A DNA stretch of 64,000 bases, from positions 524,928-588,927 of the forward strand of contig NZ_QGHA01000003.1 in NCBI RefSeq assembly GCF_003148845.1, written 5' to 3'. The notes below the pieces were generated by a model. It was given only the letters and a program-made list of their open reading frames with translations, ran no database searches and was not told where the DNA came from. Shown here piece by piece: positions 1 through 9,708 of the stretch; positions within the stretch are counted from its first letter, which is position 1, and each line of letters starts with the position of its first letter. The stretch is from Mucilaginibacter oryzae. GTDB taxonomy: Bacteria > Bacteroidota > Bacteroidia > Sphingobacteriales > Sphingobacteriaceae. The position numbers were made by a program, and so were the translations under genes.

Positions 1-1573
1 TGCCTGCATTACCAAAATCAAAAAAGATGGAAGCCTTGTCATAATTGGTAGAAAGGTTGAGCGCCGGTGTGCCTGCCGAGTTTTTGTTAAAGTCGAACGT
101 CAGGGTTTCCCACGCATTAGCTTTGGTGGTGAGCACATCCGTTTCAACAGATTTTGCACCGTTGGTATGATCTTCCAGTTTTAGTTTAATATCGATACCC
201 GCTGCCGGCGAGTAAACCCTTACGCTCATTTTGGTTGATGTAGCCGTAAGCGGAACTTTTGCCGAGAAACCGGCCGGCGTACCGATAGTAGTACCTGCCC
301 ATGTTTCTGCACCGTTAGGTTTAGTGGTTACCTTAACTTTATTGGAAGCGTTGGTTGGATCAACACCATCGGCAGTTTGGTTATTACCAAAATCGGTTAC
401 GGCATAATTTACATCTGAGGCATCAAAAGTTACCGGCAGGTTAATTTGTTTTAACACCGGTGGAGCTGCTACCACCTGAAAATCATCAGAATAAAATATT
501 TTACCACTACCCGGGTTGCCAAAATCAAAGAAGATGGAAGCTTTATCGTAAGTATAAGTAGCATCAAAGGCAGGTGTACCTGCGGCTTGTTTGGTAAAAT
601 CGAATACCAAAGTTTCCCAGGCATTGGCCCTGGTGGTTTTTACATCGGTTTCAACCGAGTGGTTTCCGTTAGCATGATCCTCTACTTTAAGCTTGATATC
701 CAGCCCCACGGCAGGCGAGTAAACTTTTACGCTCATTTTTGCGTTGGCAGCCGTAAGCGGGATTTTTGTTGCGAAGCCCGATGCTGTACCCAATGTGGTA
801 CCGGCCCAGACTTCGGCACCTGCCGCTTTAAGGGTTTTCATTACCTTATTGGCAGCATTGGCCGGGTCGGCAGCTAATGACGACTGGTTGTTGCCGAAAT
901 CGCTCAGTGTATAATCATAGTTAGGATCATCAAAGGTAACCGGCAGATCGATCTGTTTGCCTACTTTAACATCCTGCGTAAACACGGTTGTTGCCGCGCC
1001 ACCGCTTAATGCTGTAACCTTTACAGTATAAGTACCCGCGCCTGCATAGGTATGCTTAGCAGTTTGCCCCTCTAAAAATGATACTGATGCAACCGGGTTG
1101 GTAGCTGTAGAATCACCGTAAGCCACTTTAAACAAGGTTTCGTAGTCGGCTGTAGCGGCTACGCTGATATTGAGGCCATCGGTTGATAAAGTTACTTTTA
1201 GGTTTTCGGGTGCCCTGAAGGCCACGGTTAAAGGTTGGCTTAGCGTAGTGGTTTTACCACTTAGGTTGTGACCAACAATTTTAACGGTGTAATTGCCTTC
1301 GGCATATTTATGCTGTACGTTTTTACCTGCCGCTACCTTCACGTAGGTATCGCCGCTATCGCCCAGGTACACATCGTATGATGACGCGCCTTCGCCGTTC
1401 GGGGTAATGGTTACCAAACCGGTATTATCATGCGTAATATCAAACAGTACTGATAACTTGCCGGGTTCGGGGGCATTTTTGGCAAATGAGGTATCGGTAA
1501 ATTCCTCCTTTTTACAGCCCGCCGCTATGGCAAGCACCAGGGAAATACCTAAAATATATTTCATTGATTTCAT
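1..1573 (-). CDS. Surface glycan-binding lipoprotein in SusE position (3' end outside window)
   Basis: I read this frame from the sequence; it runs off the left edge without a stop. The start at 1573 (alternative Met three codons in, at 1564) gives a hydrophobic leader ending in the lipobox AIAAGC, followed by KKEE, so the protein should be a surface lipoprotein. About residues 35-200 are two PKD/Ig-like beta domains. Then come two tandem modules of about 170 residues (from about residues 205 and 377) that begin I[DN]LPVTFD and share long stretches such as KMSV[KR]VYSPA and YDKASIFFDFGN. They look like jelly-roll carbohydrate-binding modules. It sits 25 nt downstream of susD, where PULs encode SusE/SusF-type glycan-binding proteins. 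That role is inferred from position and architecture; the ligand is unknown. Confidence 0.8.
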   Translation of the reverse strand, partial: MKSMKYILGISLVLAIAAGCKKEEFTDTSFAKNAPEPGKLSVLFDITHDNTGLVTITPNGEGASSYDVYLGDSGDTYVKVAAGKNVQHKYAEGNYTVKIVGHNLSGKTTTLSQPLTVAFRAPENLKVTLSTDGLNISVAATADYETLFKVAYGDSTATNPVASVSFLEGQTAKHTYAGAGTYTVKVTALSGGAATTVFTQDVKVGKQIDLPVTFDDPNYDYTLSDFGNNQSSLAADPANAANKVMKTLKAAGAEVWAGTTLGTASGFATKIPLTAANAKMSVKVYSPAVGLDIKLKVEDHANGNHSVETDVKTTRANAWETLVFDFTKQAAGTPAFDATYTYDKASIFFDFGNPGSGKIFYSDDFQVVAAPPVLKQINLPVTFDASDVNYAVTDFGNNQTADGVDPTNASNKVKVTTKPNGAETWAGTTIGTPAGFSAKVPLTATSTKMSVRVYSPAAGIDIKLKLEDHTNGAKSVETDVLTTKANAWETLTFDFNKNSAGTPALNLSTNYDKASIFFDFGNAG

Positions 1574-1598
1574 GATCTTTTTTGTTTGAGGTTAATGA

Positions 1599-3110
1599 TT
1601 AGTATCCCGGATTTTGTGTTAACCCTGAAATATCCACTTCCTTCTGTGGTATCGGGAATACTTCATTTTTACCAGTTTTAAACCCTGTGATCTTGCTTGC
1701 AGCCTGCCCGGTGCGCACCAGGTCGAAAAAGCGGTCGCCCTCCATACCTAACTCCAACCTTCTTTCATCCCATATGGCTTGTTTTAATGTAGCACCTGTT
1801 GATGTGATGTTGTGATTGGCATCGCCAAAGGCACGGGCGCGTACCTGGTTCAGGAAGCCCTGCGCTTTGGTATCGTTAGGGGTTGCTGAGCGGTTCTCGG
1901 CTTCAGCGGCCATCAACAATACCTCGGCATAACGTAAAGTCCTGAAATTGTTAAGATAATTAAGTTCTACCTGACCCGATGTTTCGCCTTTGCGTGGCAG
2001 GTATTTGCCATTATACAAACCTGTGTTTTTATAAGGCGCAACCTGGTAGGTGATATTGTACGATGGATTGGCTGCTTTGTAAGCTTCAATATCAAATGCG
2101 GTGATAGCTTTACGTTGATCACCTGCCGAATAAGCGTTAGCCAGATCCTGCGTAGGCAGGTTAGTGCTCCAGCCGGCAGCATAAGGCATACTGGCCGAGC
2201 CATTCAAACCACGGATACCGCATTGCTGTACCGAATAGTTACCCTGGCCGCGGGTTTGGCCTCCCCAGTTGTAATAAGGCGAGTTGTTGCTGTACTGGAT
2301 CTCGAACACAGATTCAGGGCCGTTTTCGCCGGCTGCTAAAAATATCGAAGCGAAGTCAGGCACCAAAGTGAACGCTCCTGAACTGATCACGCTTTCCAAT
2401 ACATTTTTAGCATCATCAAACTTGTTTTCGTACAAATAAACTTTACCCAACATAGCCTGAGCCGCGTATTTGGTGATACGACCTTTTTGTGTTTGGGTGG
2501 TTGGCAAAACAGCAATAGCGTTATTTAAATCGGCCTCTATTTGTTTGTACACATCGGCTTTAGGGCTGCGTTTAAGGGTTTTGGAATCTTTAACTTCCAG
2601 GCGCCGGTCGGTAAACAACGGCACATCGCCAAACATCCGCACCAACGAGAAATAGTAATAAGCGCGCAAAAATGTGATTTCGCCATAAAGCGCATCTTTA
2701 CCTGCAAAATTGATTTGCTGGCCGCCCGGATTTTTGTCTTTATATTGGGTTAAATAGTTTGTACGGTTAATACCTTCGTACGATACCTGCCATAAATCGG
2801 TAAGGGTTGAGTTTACGGGGGTAAGCGTATAGTCATCAATCTGCTGCAACGAAAGCACATCAGATGCTGCCTCGCCGCCTGCTACCGAGTTATCTGAGGC
2901 GATATCGCCTATAGGCACCATCTGGTTTAGCCATTGCAGCGGGGTGTAGGCGCTCACCGCCATGGTGCGGTAGTCGGTTTCGGTTTTCAGGTAATCCTGG
3001 TCGGTTACCTTAAAATCCTCATGCGGGTTATAATCCACAAACTTTTTACATGAGCCGGCCATGGCCATCAACAAAGCCATGCCTGCAAAACGTATATATA
3101 TCTTCTTCAT
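1599..3110 (-). CDS. SusD/RagB-family outer-membrane lipoprotein (PUL 1)
   Basis: Glycan-capture lipoprotein that forms the lid of the SusC barrel. The frame is open to 3191, but I chose the Met at 3110 because it begins a type II signal peptide with lipobox MAGSC followed by KKFVDYNP; the longer form would put 27 unlikely residues before it and overlap susC. The length of 503 residues is normal. SusD hallmarks are the TPR-rich N-terminal half (FLRAYYYFSLVRMFGDVPL), the C-terminal RagB signature (DERRLELGMEGDRFFDLVRTG) and the terminal QNPGY. It begins 19 nt after the susC stop, so the two are co-transcribed. The substrate cannot be read from the sequence. Confidence 0.95.
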   Translation of the reverse strand: MKKIYIRFAGMALLMAMAGSCKKFVDYNPHEDFKVTDQDYLKTETDYRTMAVSAYTPLQWLNQMVPIGDIASDNSVAGGEAASDVLSLQQIDDYTLTPVNSTLTDLWQVSYEGINRTNYLTQYKDKNPGGQQINFAGKDALYGEITFLRAYYYFSLVRMFGDVPLFTDRRLEVKDSKTLKRSPKADVYKQIEADLNNAIAVLPTTQTQKGRITKYAAQAMLGKVYLYENKFDDAKNVLESVISSGAFTLVPDFASIFLAAGENGPESVFEIQYSNNSPYYNWGGQTRGQGNYSVQQCGIRGLNGSASMPYAAGWSTNLPTQDLANAYSAGDQRKAITAFDIEAYKAANPSYNITYQVAPYKNTGLYNGKYLPRKGETSGQVELNYLNNFRTLRYAEVLLMAAEAENRSATPNDTKAQGFLNQVRARAFGDANHNITSTGATLKQAIWDERRLELGMEGDRFFDLVRTGQAASKITGFKTGKNEVFPIPQKEVDISGLTQNPGY

Positions 3111-3129
3111 TCTTTTTTCTGTTTTAGGT

Positions 3130-6100
3130 TTATAGCTTAATATCGATACCGAACGCGTACATACGGGCCTGCGGGTAAGCGCCGCGATCAATACCGGTGT
3201 CCATCACGTCGCCGGCAATTTCCGGATCAAAGCCTGTGTATTTGGTAAAGGTGAAGGCATTTTTAACCTGGCCGTAAATGCGGATGCTTTTAAACACATT
3301 GCGCCCGAATGATTTTGGCAGCGTATAACCTAACTGGAGGTTTTTGATCTTTACGAATGAGCCGTCTTCTACATACCTGTCGGATACCCGGATATTGCTG
3401 TTAGGATCGTTAAAAGAGTACCTTGGGTTACGGGCATCATTGGTTGATCCGGGGCCTGTCCAACGGGCAAGCACATTGCGAAACTTGTTGGTGTAGTTTT
3501 GGTTACGCTCATAAGCCCTGTAAACATCATTACCTATCGACGCATAAGTAAAGGCGCTGAAATCGAAGTTTTTGTACGATACGCTCAGGTTCCAGCCCAA
3601 AGTAAATTTAGGGAAGGGGTTACCAATTTGCGTTTGATCGGCAGCGGTGATCTTGCCATCGTGGTTGATGTCAACGTAGCGGATATCCCCCGGCTGTGCG
3701 CCATCCTGTGTTGGCGCAGCGGCAATTTCGGTCGTGTTCTGGAAAATACCCGCGGTTTTATATCCGTAGAAATATCCCGGTGTATGGCCTTTTTCAAAAA
3801 CTGTTACGGTTTGCGATTGACCGTTAAAATAGCTGCCGCCGGTTATACGGGCTGTACCATCGCTATTGGTTGCCGTAACGGTGTTTTTGCTGGTAGTGAA
3901 GGTGAAGTTATTGCTGAATTTAAGGTCTCTGTTAATAGTTTCGTTATAACCCAGGGTAATATCAACACCGTTTGTTTTGGTTGAACCGATGTTGGCTGTA
4001 GGCGGCGGGATGGTACCCAGGTATAACGATACCGATGGGGTAAACAATAACCCACTTACACGTTTCTCAAAATAATCGGCAGATAACGAGATGCGGCCTT
4101 TAAACACAGTTAAATCAAAACCAACGTTACTTTGAAGCTGTTTTTCCCAGGCAAGGCTGTTATTAGCTGCCGAACCTACGGTTGAACCCGGATAAAAGAT
4201 GTTGCTGAAGTTGTAACCATTACTGTTGGCAGTAGGGCCGTAATCAGGGCCGCCGGTTACGATAGATACATAAACCGGGCTCACGTTTTCGTTACCGGTT
4301 GAACCGTAGCTGCCGCGGATTTTCAGATAGTCGATAAACGGAACTTTAAAGAAATCCTCACTGCTTGCTACCCAACCCAATGAACCCGCGTAAAAGCTGG
4401 CGAACTTGTTATCCTTACCAAAAGCCGATGAACCATCACGACGTGCAGAGAACGATGCCAGGTATTTACCTTTATAATCGTAATTAGCGCGACCGAAATA
4501 CGACAGGTTGCGTTTAAAGTACTGGTAATATGACCCGGTTACAGCGTTCAGGTTATCGGCGGTATTGGTGCCTGTGGCGGCGCTGAAATCGGCAAATTCC
4601 CACGAGTTAAACGGCACATCCTGCCTGCTGGTATTCATACTGTTACCGCTGGTTTTAGCCATCGAGAAACCTGCTACAGTTTCAAAGTGGTGATCTTTGG
4701 CTACGCTGAAGTTGTAGTTGGCAAACGATTCCCAGGTGTAGTTGAAATTGCTGTTTTTAGTTTGCGATACGCTGCTGTGCGAGCCGGTAACCGTAGTGCC
4801 ATCAGCATTCATGGTATTGTTTACGTTTTGCGGACCGTAAAAAACGAGCGGGGTAAAGTTTTTAGAGTTATCGTCGTACTTGGTATAACCAAAGCGGCTG
4901 TTCAGCTTCAAGCCCTTAATTACGTCATACTGTGCCTCGAACTTACCGTATAACTTGTTACCGGTGCTGCGGTTGTAAGTATTATCAAGTTTGGTAAGCG
5001 GGTTAAACACTTCCGACAGGATGAGGTTACTGTAACCGTATTTACCAACCGTATTAGGGTCATTGTTAACAACCGGAACGGTTGGATCAAAGTTTAACGC
5101 GCTGCCCAGGATACTGTTAAAGGAGTTTTCCTGCACCGAACGGCCACTCAGGATCACATCGGTAGCGTTTACCAAAAATTTCAATTTTGAGGTGATATCA
5201 AAAGAAAGGTTGGCTGTAAAATTGCCCCTGTTAAACCTTGATTTATCGTAGCCGCCAACAATACCGCCCTGGCTTTGGTAACCCGCCGAGATAAAATACT
5301 GCATTTTATCGCTACCGCCGCTGGCCGAAAGGTTATGCGTTTGCATTGGCGCGGTGTGAAAAACCTGGTCCTGCCAGTCGGTACCTACGCCTAAAATTGA
5401 TAGATCCGGGAAAATTACCGGGCCGCCCGAGGTTACGCTGCCTTCGTTAACAATAGCGCCGTATTCGGTAGCGTTCAGTACGCCTACTTTATGCAAAACG
5501 CTTTGTACGCCGTAGTTGGAATTGATATTGATCTGTGTTTTTTGATTTTTTCCGCCCGATTTGGTGGTAACCACAATAACACCGTTCCCTCCCTTTAAGC
5601 CATAAATAGCTGTAGAAGCCGCGTCTTTCAACACGTTGATCGATTCGATATCTGATGGGTTAATCGAGTTAAAATCGGTTAGTGTTTGTACCGAACCATC
5701 AATGATCACCGTAGGATCGTTACCCGAAAATGATGGAATACCACGAACCTGTACCGTAGGCTTTGAGCCCGGCGAACCGCTCTGGATCACGGTAATACCG
5801 GAGGCCTGGCCTTGCAGTGCTTCTTCAGCACGTAGCGGGGTTAGCTTTTTAATATCGCTTGCCTTTACTACCGAGATAGCGCCCGATACATTGGTTACTT
5901 TCTGGGTACCGTAGCCAACTACCACCACCTCGTTCAGGGCATTGGCTGCGGCATCTTCCAGGGCGAAGTTCACCTCTCCGGCCTGAGTTACCTGGCGTTC
6001 AACGGTAGCCATGCCTATAAATGATACTACAATGGTAGCGCCGCCCTGTGGTATTTGTAATGTGTATTTTCCGTTAACATCAGTAACGGTACCGCTGGTG

Positions 6101-6252
6101 GTGCCTTTAACGGCAACTGTTACGCCGGGCAACGGATCGCCGGTCTTTTTTTCCGTAACCTTTCCGGTTATCCGGAGCGTTTGGGAATAAGCCCGCCCTG
6201 CTAAAAAACACAGCAGTGCAAGGCATATACAAAAACGTAATTTTGATTGCAT
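3130..6252 (-). CDS. SusC/RagA-family TonB-dependent outer-membrane transporter (PUL 1)
   Basis: TonB-dependent importer of oligosaccharides across the outer membrane, 1040 residues. In order it has a signal peptide ending AYSQ, a carboxypeptidase-regulatory-like domain (about residues 27-100; GKVTEKKTGDPLPGV), the SusC TonB-box region (NEVVVVGYGTQ), a plug domain with the characteristic DAASTAIYGLKGGNGVI, and a long beta-barrel. There is no N-terminal STN domain, so it should not signal through an anti-sigma factor, unlike the SusC at 60065-63454. Regulation more likely comes from the divergent propeller-LuxR protein at 6661. It is the first gene of the susC-susD-lipoprotein unit. Confidence 0.95.
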   Translation of the reverse strand: MQSKLRFCICLALLCFLAGRAYSQTLRITGKVTEKKTGDPLPGVTVAVKGTTSGTVTDVNGKYTLQIPQGGATIVVSFIGMATVERQVTQAGEVNFALEDAAANALNEVVVVGYGTQKVTNVSGAISVVKASDIKKLTPLRAEEALQGQASGITVIQSGSPGSKPTVQVRGIPSFSGNDPTVIIDGSVQTLTDFNSINPSDIESINVLKDAASTAIYGLKGGNGVIVVTTKSGGKNQKTQININSNYGVQSVLHKVGVLNATEYGAIVNEGSVTSGGPVIFPDLSILGVGTDWQDQVFHTAPMQTHNLSASGGSDKMQYFISAGYQSQGGIVGGYDKSRFNRGNFTANLSFDITSKLKFLVNATDVILSGRSVQENSFNSILGSALNFDPTVPVVNNDPNTVGKYGYSNLILSEVFNPLTKLDNTYNRSTGNKLYGKFEAQYDVIKGLKLNSRFGYTKYDDNSKNFTPLVFYGPQNVNNTMNADGTTVTGSHSSVSQTKNSNFNYTWESFANYNFSVAKDHHFETVAGFSMAKTSGNSMNTSRQDVPFNSWEFADFSAATGTNTADNLNAVTGSYYQYFKRNLSYFGRANYDYKGKYLASFSARRDGSSAFGKDNKFASFYAGSLGWVASSEDFFKVPFIDYLKIRGSYGSTGNENVSPVYVSIVTGGPDYGPTANSNGYNFSNIFYPGSTVGSAANNSLAWEKQLQSNVGFDLTVFKGRISLSADYFEKRVSGLLFTPSVSLYLGTIPPPTANIGSTKTNGVDITLGYNETINRDLKFSNNFTFTTSKNTVTATNSDGTARITGGSYFNGQSQTVTVFEKGHTPGYFYGYKTAGIFQNTTEIAAAPTQDGAQPGDIRYVDINHDGKITAADQTQIGNPFPKFTLGWNLSVSYKNFDFSAFTYASIGNDVYRAYERNQNYTNKFRNVLARWTGPGSTNDARNPRYSFNDPNSNIRVSDRYVEDGSFVKIKNLQLGYTLPKSFGRNVFKSIRIYGQVKNAFTFTKYTGFDPEIAGDVMDTGIDRGAYPQARMYAFGIDIKL

Positions 6253-6660
6253 ATAATTTATTTTTAAGGTTATTATGATAATTAGTTAATGGTAGCGGGG
6301 CCGGTTAAAACCCTGCAGGGCGTTACATCCGGCATAAAGCAAGTATCGGTTTTCATTTTTCAGGGTGGAAAGTTGGGCAATACCTCGTACACAACTGCCG
6401 CGTGGCAATTGCTTGTTGTTTTTATGGCAACAGAGGGCGGGCACAAGTTTAAATAACTCATTTACAGGTTTATAATTTTGGTTAAATAGTAATGCCGTGG
6501 CATTAGGTTTATGGCCCCAAATGTATATGCTCATTAACCCACAGTGAAATTTTGGACTACATCACTACCACACACCTTGAAATTTTTGTTGTAATGATTG
6601 ATATTCGCCCCATCTTTGATACATTTAATAAAATGTTGGGCTTTCGCCCATAAAACCTAT
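6253..6660. other. Divergent intergenic region between PUL 1 susC and its regulator gene
   Basis: About 400 bases that must hold the promoters of susC (leftward) and of the propeller-LuxR gene (rightward). I see one -7-like box for the leftward direction (6518-6525). No convincing rightward box, long palindrome or hairpin is visible. An 82-codon leftward frame here (6286-6534) has no protein-like features and was not annotated. Confidence 0.5.
6518..6525 (-). promoter_or_regulatory. Possible -7 box for PUL 1 susC
   Basis: The minus strand reads TACATTTG, which fits the Bacteroidota -7 consensus TAnnTTTG. It would give a long leader of about 260 nt before susC. No clear -33 TTTG is seen at the right distance, so this is weak. 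Confidence 0.25.
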
Positions 6661-9585
6661 ATGCGCCCACTTGTTGTTTTTGTTTTTATCCTGCTTGCAG
6701 GTAACCTATGCTCGTATTCACAGACCTATATCGGCCAGCGGGAAACGGTTAACTATGAAAAAAAACAATACAACGCGGGTACCCAAAACTGGAAGATCAT
6801 CCAGGACGCGCAGGGCCGCATGTACTTTGCCAACAACGAGGGCGTACTGGTTTTTGATGGTTCCTACTGGCAGCTTTATCCATTGCCCAATAAAACCATT
6901 GTATGGTCGATAGAATTTGGCAAGGATAAAAAGCTGTACGCGGGCGGGCAGGATGAGTTCGGTTATTTTTCGCCGGGGAAGAATGGCCTGCTGCAATTCA
7001 CTTCGTTAAAAAACCTGCTGCCCAAAGCCGACCGGTTATTTTCTGATATATGGGATATTGCCTGTTATGGCGATGATATTTTCTTCAGGTCGAGGAACAA
7101 GATTTTCAGGTACCATCACGGTAAAATAAACGCTTACCCGCCCTATTCATCCTGGCTTTCATTAGGCACTTACCAAAACCAGCTGATAGCACACGACGAG
7201 CAGCGGGGTATTGCCGTTTTTAAAAACGGCAGCTGGCAAACGCTTATCAATAAAAAAGATCTGCCCGGCGGATTTTTCATCACCGGTATTGCCAATATCA
7301 ATAAAGATTCGAGCCTGGTTACCACAGCCAAAAACGGTGTATTTATACTAAGCGGCAACAAGCTAAGCAGCTGGAATATCAAGGGTTTTGGGATAGATAA
7401 CCATGAGCATTTTTCGGGCGTGGTGAAGCTGGGCGATGGCAGCTATTTGATAGGTACTTATGCCAACGGCCTTTACCAGGTAAACAGGCAGGGCAACGTG
7501 ATCGAAAACATCTCCAAAAAAGAAGGCCTGCAAAACAGCAATGTACGCAGCATGTTTATGGATAATAACCATAACGTATGGCTCGGGCTTGATAACGGGA
7601 TTGATTTTATCGCTTATAATAACGCGGTTAAGCATGTTAACCCGGCGGTGTTTAAAGATGGCGGCGGCTTTTCGGTGGCGGCTTTTGACCATAAGCTTTA
7701 CTTCGCGCTATCAAACGGTATTTATGAACTTCCGGCCCTTAACAATACCGATCTGAGTTACACACCCAATAACTTCAGGGCCTTATCCCAAATTCTTTCC
7801 TGGAACCTATCGGTAGTGGATGGTCAGTTACTGGCCGGCGCTGATGACGGCGCCTACCAGATCATCAACGGTAAACTACAACCGGTTGATAAAAGTTCGG
7901 GCTATTGGCTTTACCGGCCTCTTGCCTTAAATTCGGCGGGGTACATCGCCGCGGGCAATTATAATGGCGTACGGTTGTTTAAAGATACCGGCAACGTACT
8001 CATCAACAAGGGCAGTGTAAATAAGACCTACAATGAATCGGCCCGCTTTGTAGAAATTGACAGTGACCATACAATCTGGACCTCGCACCCTTACCGGGGT
8101 ATATATAAGCTGGTTCCGGGTTCGCCGAAGCTACGGGTTTATACCCAGGCCGACGGCCTGCCATCTACGCTGGATAATTTTGTTTTCAAAATAAAAGGCA
8201 AGGTTGTTATAGCCACCCAAAGGGGCATATATGAATACAACAAATCAACCGACCGCTTCCAGGTTTCGGCGCAATATCAAAACGTATTCGGCACCTTAGG
8301 GTTAAGGTACCTGAAAGAAGACCCATCGGGCAATATCTGGTTTGTGCAGGAAAAAAACGTTGGTGTGGCTGATTATTCGGGCGTTAAACCTGTTATCAAT
8401 TATATCCCCGAGCTAAGCCGCAGAATTTTGAGCGGCTTTGAAAATGTATATCCCGTAAATGAGAACAACATTTTTGTTGGCGGCGAAAACGGCTTTTACC
8501 ATATCAACTACGCCAGGTACAAGCAAAACATACATCCTTTAAAAACTTATATCCGCAAGGTGAAAGCCAACGCGGGCACTGATAGTTTGCTGTTTGGCGG
8601 ATATTTTACCAATGTAAATGATGATGACAAACAGCCAGCGGCGGCGATGCCCTCATTAAGCTACCTCTGGAACTCGCTGCACTTTGAATATTCAACGCCT
8701 GTGTTTGAAGAACAATCAAACGTAGAGTACAGCTACTATCTGGTTGGGTTTGATAAGGAATGGTCGGAATGGTCGAAAAAAACGGAGAAGGATTATACCA
8801 ACCTATCGGCCGGGAGCTATACCTTTAAGGTGAGGGCGCGCAACCATCATGATCACATCTCGCCCGAGGCGGTTTACTCGTTCAGCATCAATCCGCCCTG
8901 GTACCAAAGCCTGTTGGCCTATATCATTTACCTGGGCATATTCGCCTACCTCATTTACTATTTTTATCGCCTGCAGGAAAAACGGCACACCCGCAACAAC
9001 GAGAAACGCCTGCTTGCCCAGCAACAAAAAAACGAGGAGGAGCAGCGCCGTATGGCCTATCAGCACCAGATAGAGCTGGAGCGATCTGAAAAAGAACTGG
9101 TAAAACTGAAAAACGAAAAACTGGAAAGCGAAATTGAGTTTAAAAACTCTGAACTGGCCTCTACTGCCATGAACCTGGTACAGAAAAAAGAGTTTTTGGT
9201 AAAGGTGAAGGAAGAACTGCAGCGCCTGCACAAAGCGGGCGGGGATGTGGTTGAAACATCCGAGATCAAAAAACTACTGCGCCTGCTTACCGAAGAAAAT
9301 AAGATTAACGAAGAGTGGGAACAATTCAGCATGCACTTTAATAAGGTACATGCCGATTTCCTGACGGTAATTAAAGATCGCTACCCAACCATCAACCAGC
9401 AGGAACTGAAGCTTTGCGCTTACCTGATCATGAACCTATCCAGCAAAGAGATAGCGCAGCTAATGGCTATCTCGGTACGTGGGGTGGAGATCAGCAGGTA
9501 CCGTTTGCGCAAAAAATTGCAGATCCCTACCGAGGTTAATTTATTTGAGTTTTTGTTTGAGATACAGCGGGAGTGTATGAAGTAA
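6661..9585 (+). CDS. Membrane-spanning beta-propeller sensor with C-terminal LuxR-type HTH (PUL 1 regulator)
   Basis: Predicted one-protein transmembrane transcription regulator. The frame opens at 6598, but the Met at 6661 starts a signal peptide (MRPLVVFVFILLAG, ending SYSQ), giving 974 residues. About residues 25-640 are two-component-regulator propeller repeats, recognisable as WKIIQDAQGRMYFANNEGV and NVWLGLDNGID. A Y_Y_Y (triple tyrosine) domain follows at about 650-740 (VEYSYYLVGFDKEWSEW). Next are one membrane helix at about 750-770, a long charged coiled coil, and a LuxR/GerE-type HTH at about 905-970 (LSSKEIAQLMAISVRGVEISRYRLRKKL). There is no histidine kinase, receiver or AraC domain, so it differs from a classical HTCS. 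It diverges from susC, so control of PUL 1 is inferred. Confidence 0.88.
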   Translation: MRPLVVFVFILLAGNLCSYSQTYIGQRETVNYEKKQYNAGTQNWKIIQDAQGRMYFANNEGVLVFDGSYWQLYPLPNKTIVWSIEFGKDKKLYAGGQDEFGYFSPGKNGLLQFTSLKNLLPKADRLFSDIWDIACYGDDIFFRSRNKIFRYHHGKINAYPPYSSWLSLGTYQNQLIAHDEQRGIAVFKNGSWQTLINKKDLPGGFFITGIANINKDSSLVTTAKNGVFILSGNKLSSWNIKGFGIDNHEHFSGVVKLGDGSYLIGTYANGLYQVNRQGNVIENISKKEGLQNSNVRSMFMDNNHNVWLGLDNGIDFIAYNNAVKHVNPAVFKDGGGFSVAAFDHKLYFALSNGIYELPALNNTDLSYTPNNFRALSQILSWNLSVVDGQLLAGADDGAYQIINGKLQPVDKSSGYWLYRPLALNSAGYIAAGNYNGVRLFKDTGNVLINKGSVNKTYNESARFVEIDSDHTIWTSHPYRGIYKLVPGSPKLRVYTQADGLPSTLDNFVFKIKGKVVIATQRGIYEYNKSTDRFQVSAQYQNVFGTLGLRYLKEDPSGNIWFVQEKNVGVADYSGVKPVINYIPELSRRILSGFENVYPVNENNIFVGGENGFYHINYARYKQNIHPLKTYIRKVKANAGTDSLLFGGYFTNVNDDDKQPAAAMPSLSYLWNSLHFEYSTPVFEEQSNVEYSYYLVGFDKEWSEWSKKTEKDYTNLSAGSYTFKVRARNHHDHISPEAVYSFSINPPWYQSLLAYIIYLGIFAYLIYYFYRLQEKRHTRNNEKRLLAQQQKNEEEQRRMAYQHQIELERSEKELVKLKNEKLESEIEFKNSELASTAMNLVQKKEFLVKVKEELQRLHKAGGDVVETSEIKKLLRLLTEENKINEEWEQFSMHFNKVHADFLTVIKDRYPTINQQELKLCAYLIMNLSSKEIAQLMAISVRGVEISRYRLRKKLQIPTEVNLFEFLFEIQRECMK

Positions 9586-9708
9586 GGTTACCGCCAAACT
9601 GCCGCGGGTTTAGCAGCTTACAGCCGGCCGGGGTGAAGCTTTTAAAATGAGCAATTTATTTGCAAAAACCGGGTTCCGTTTTTACATTCGACCAAGATTT
9701 TTTGAATT

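Noticed and set aside
3111..3191. Longer N terminus for the PUL 1 SusD
   Set aside because: The extra residues overlap the end of susC and would bury the lipoprotein signal peptide; the Met at 3110 is the better start.
6286..6534. 82-codon leftward frame between susC and its regulator
   Set aside because: Composition not protein-like, no recognisable motif, and it lies in a divergent promoter region.
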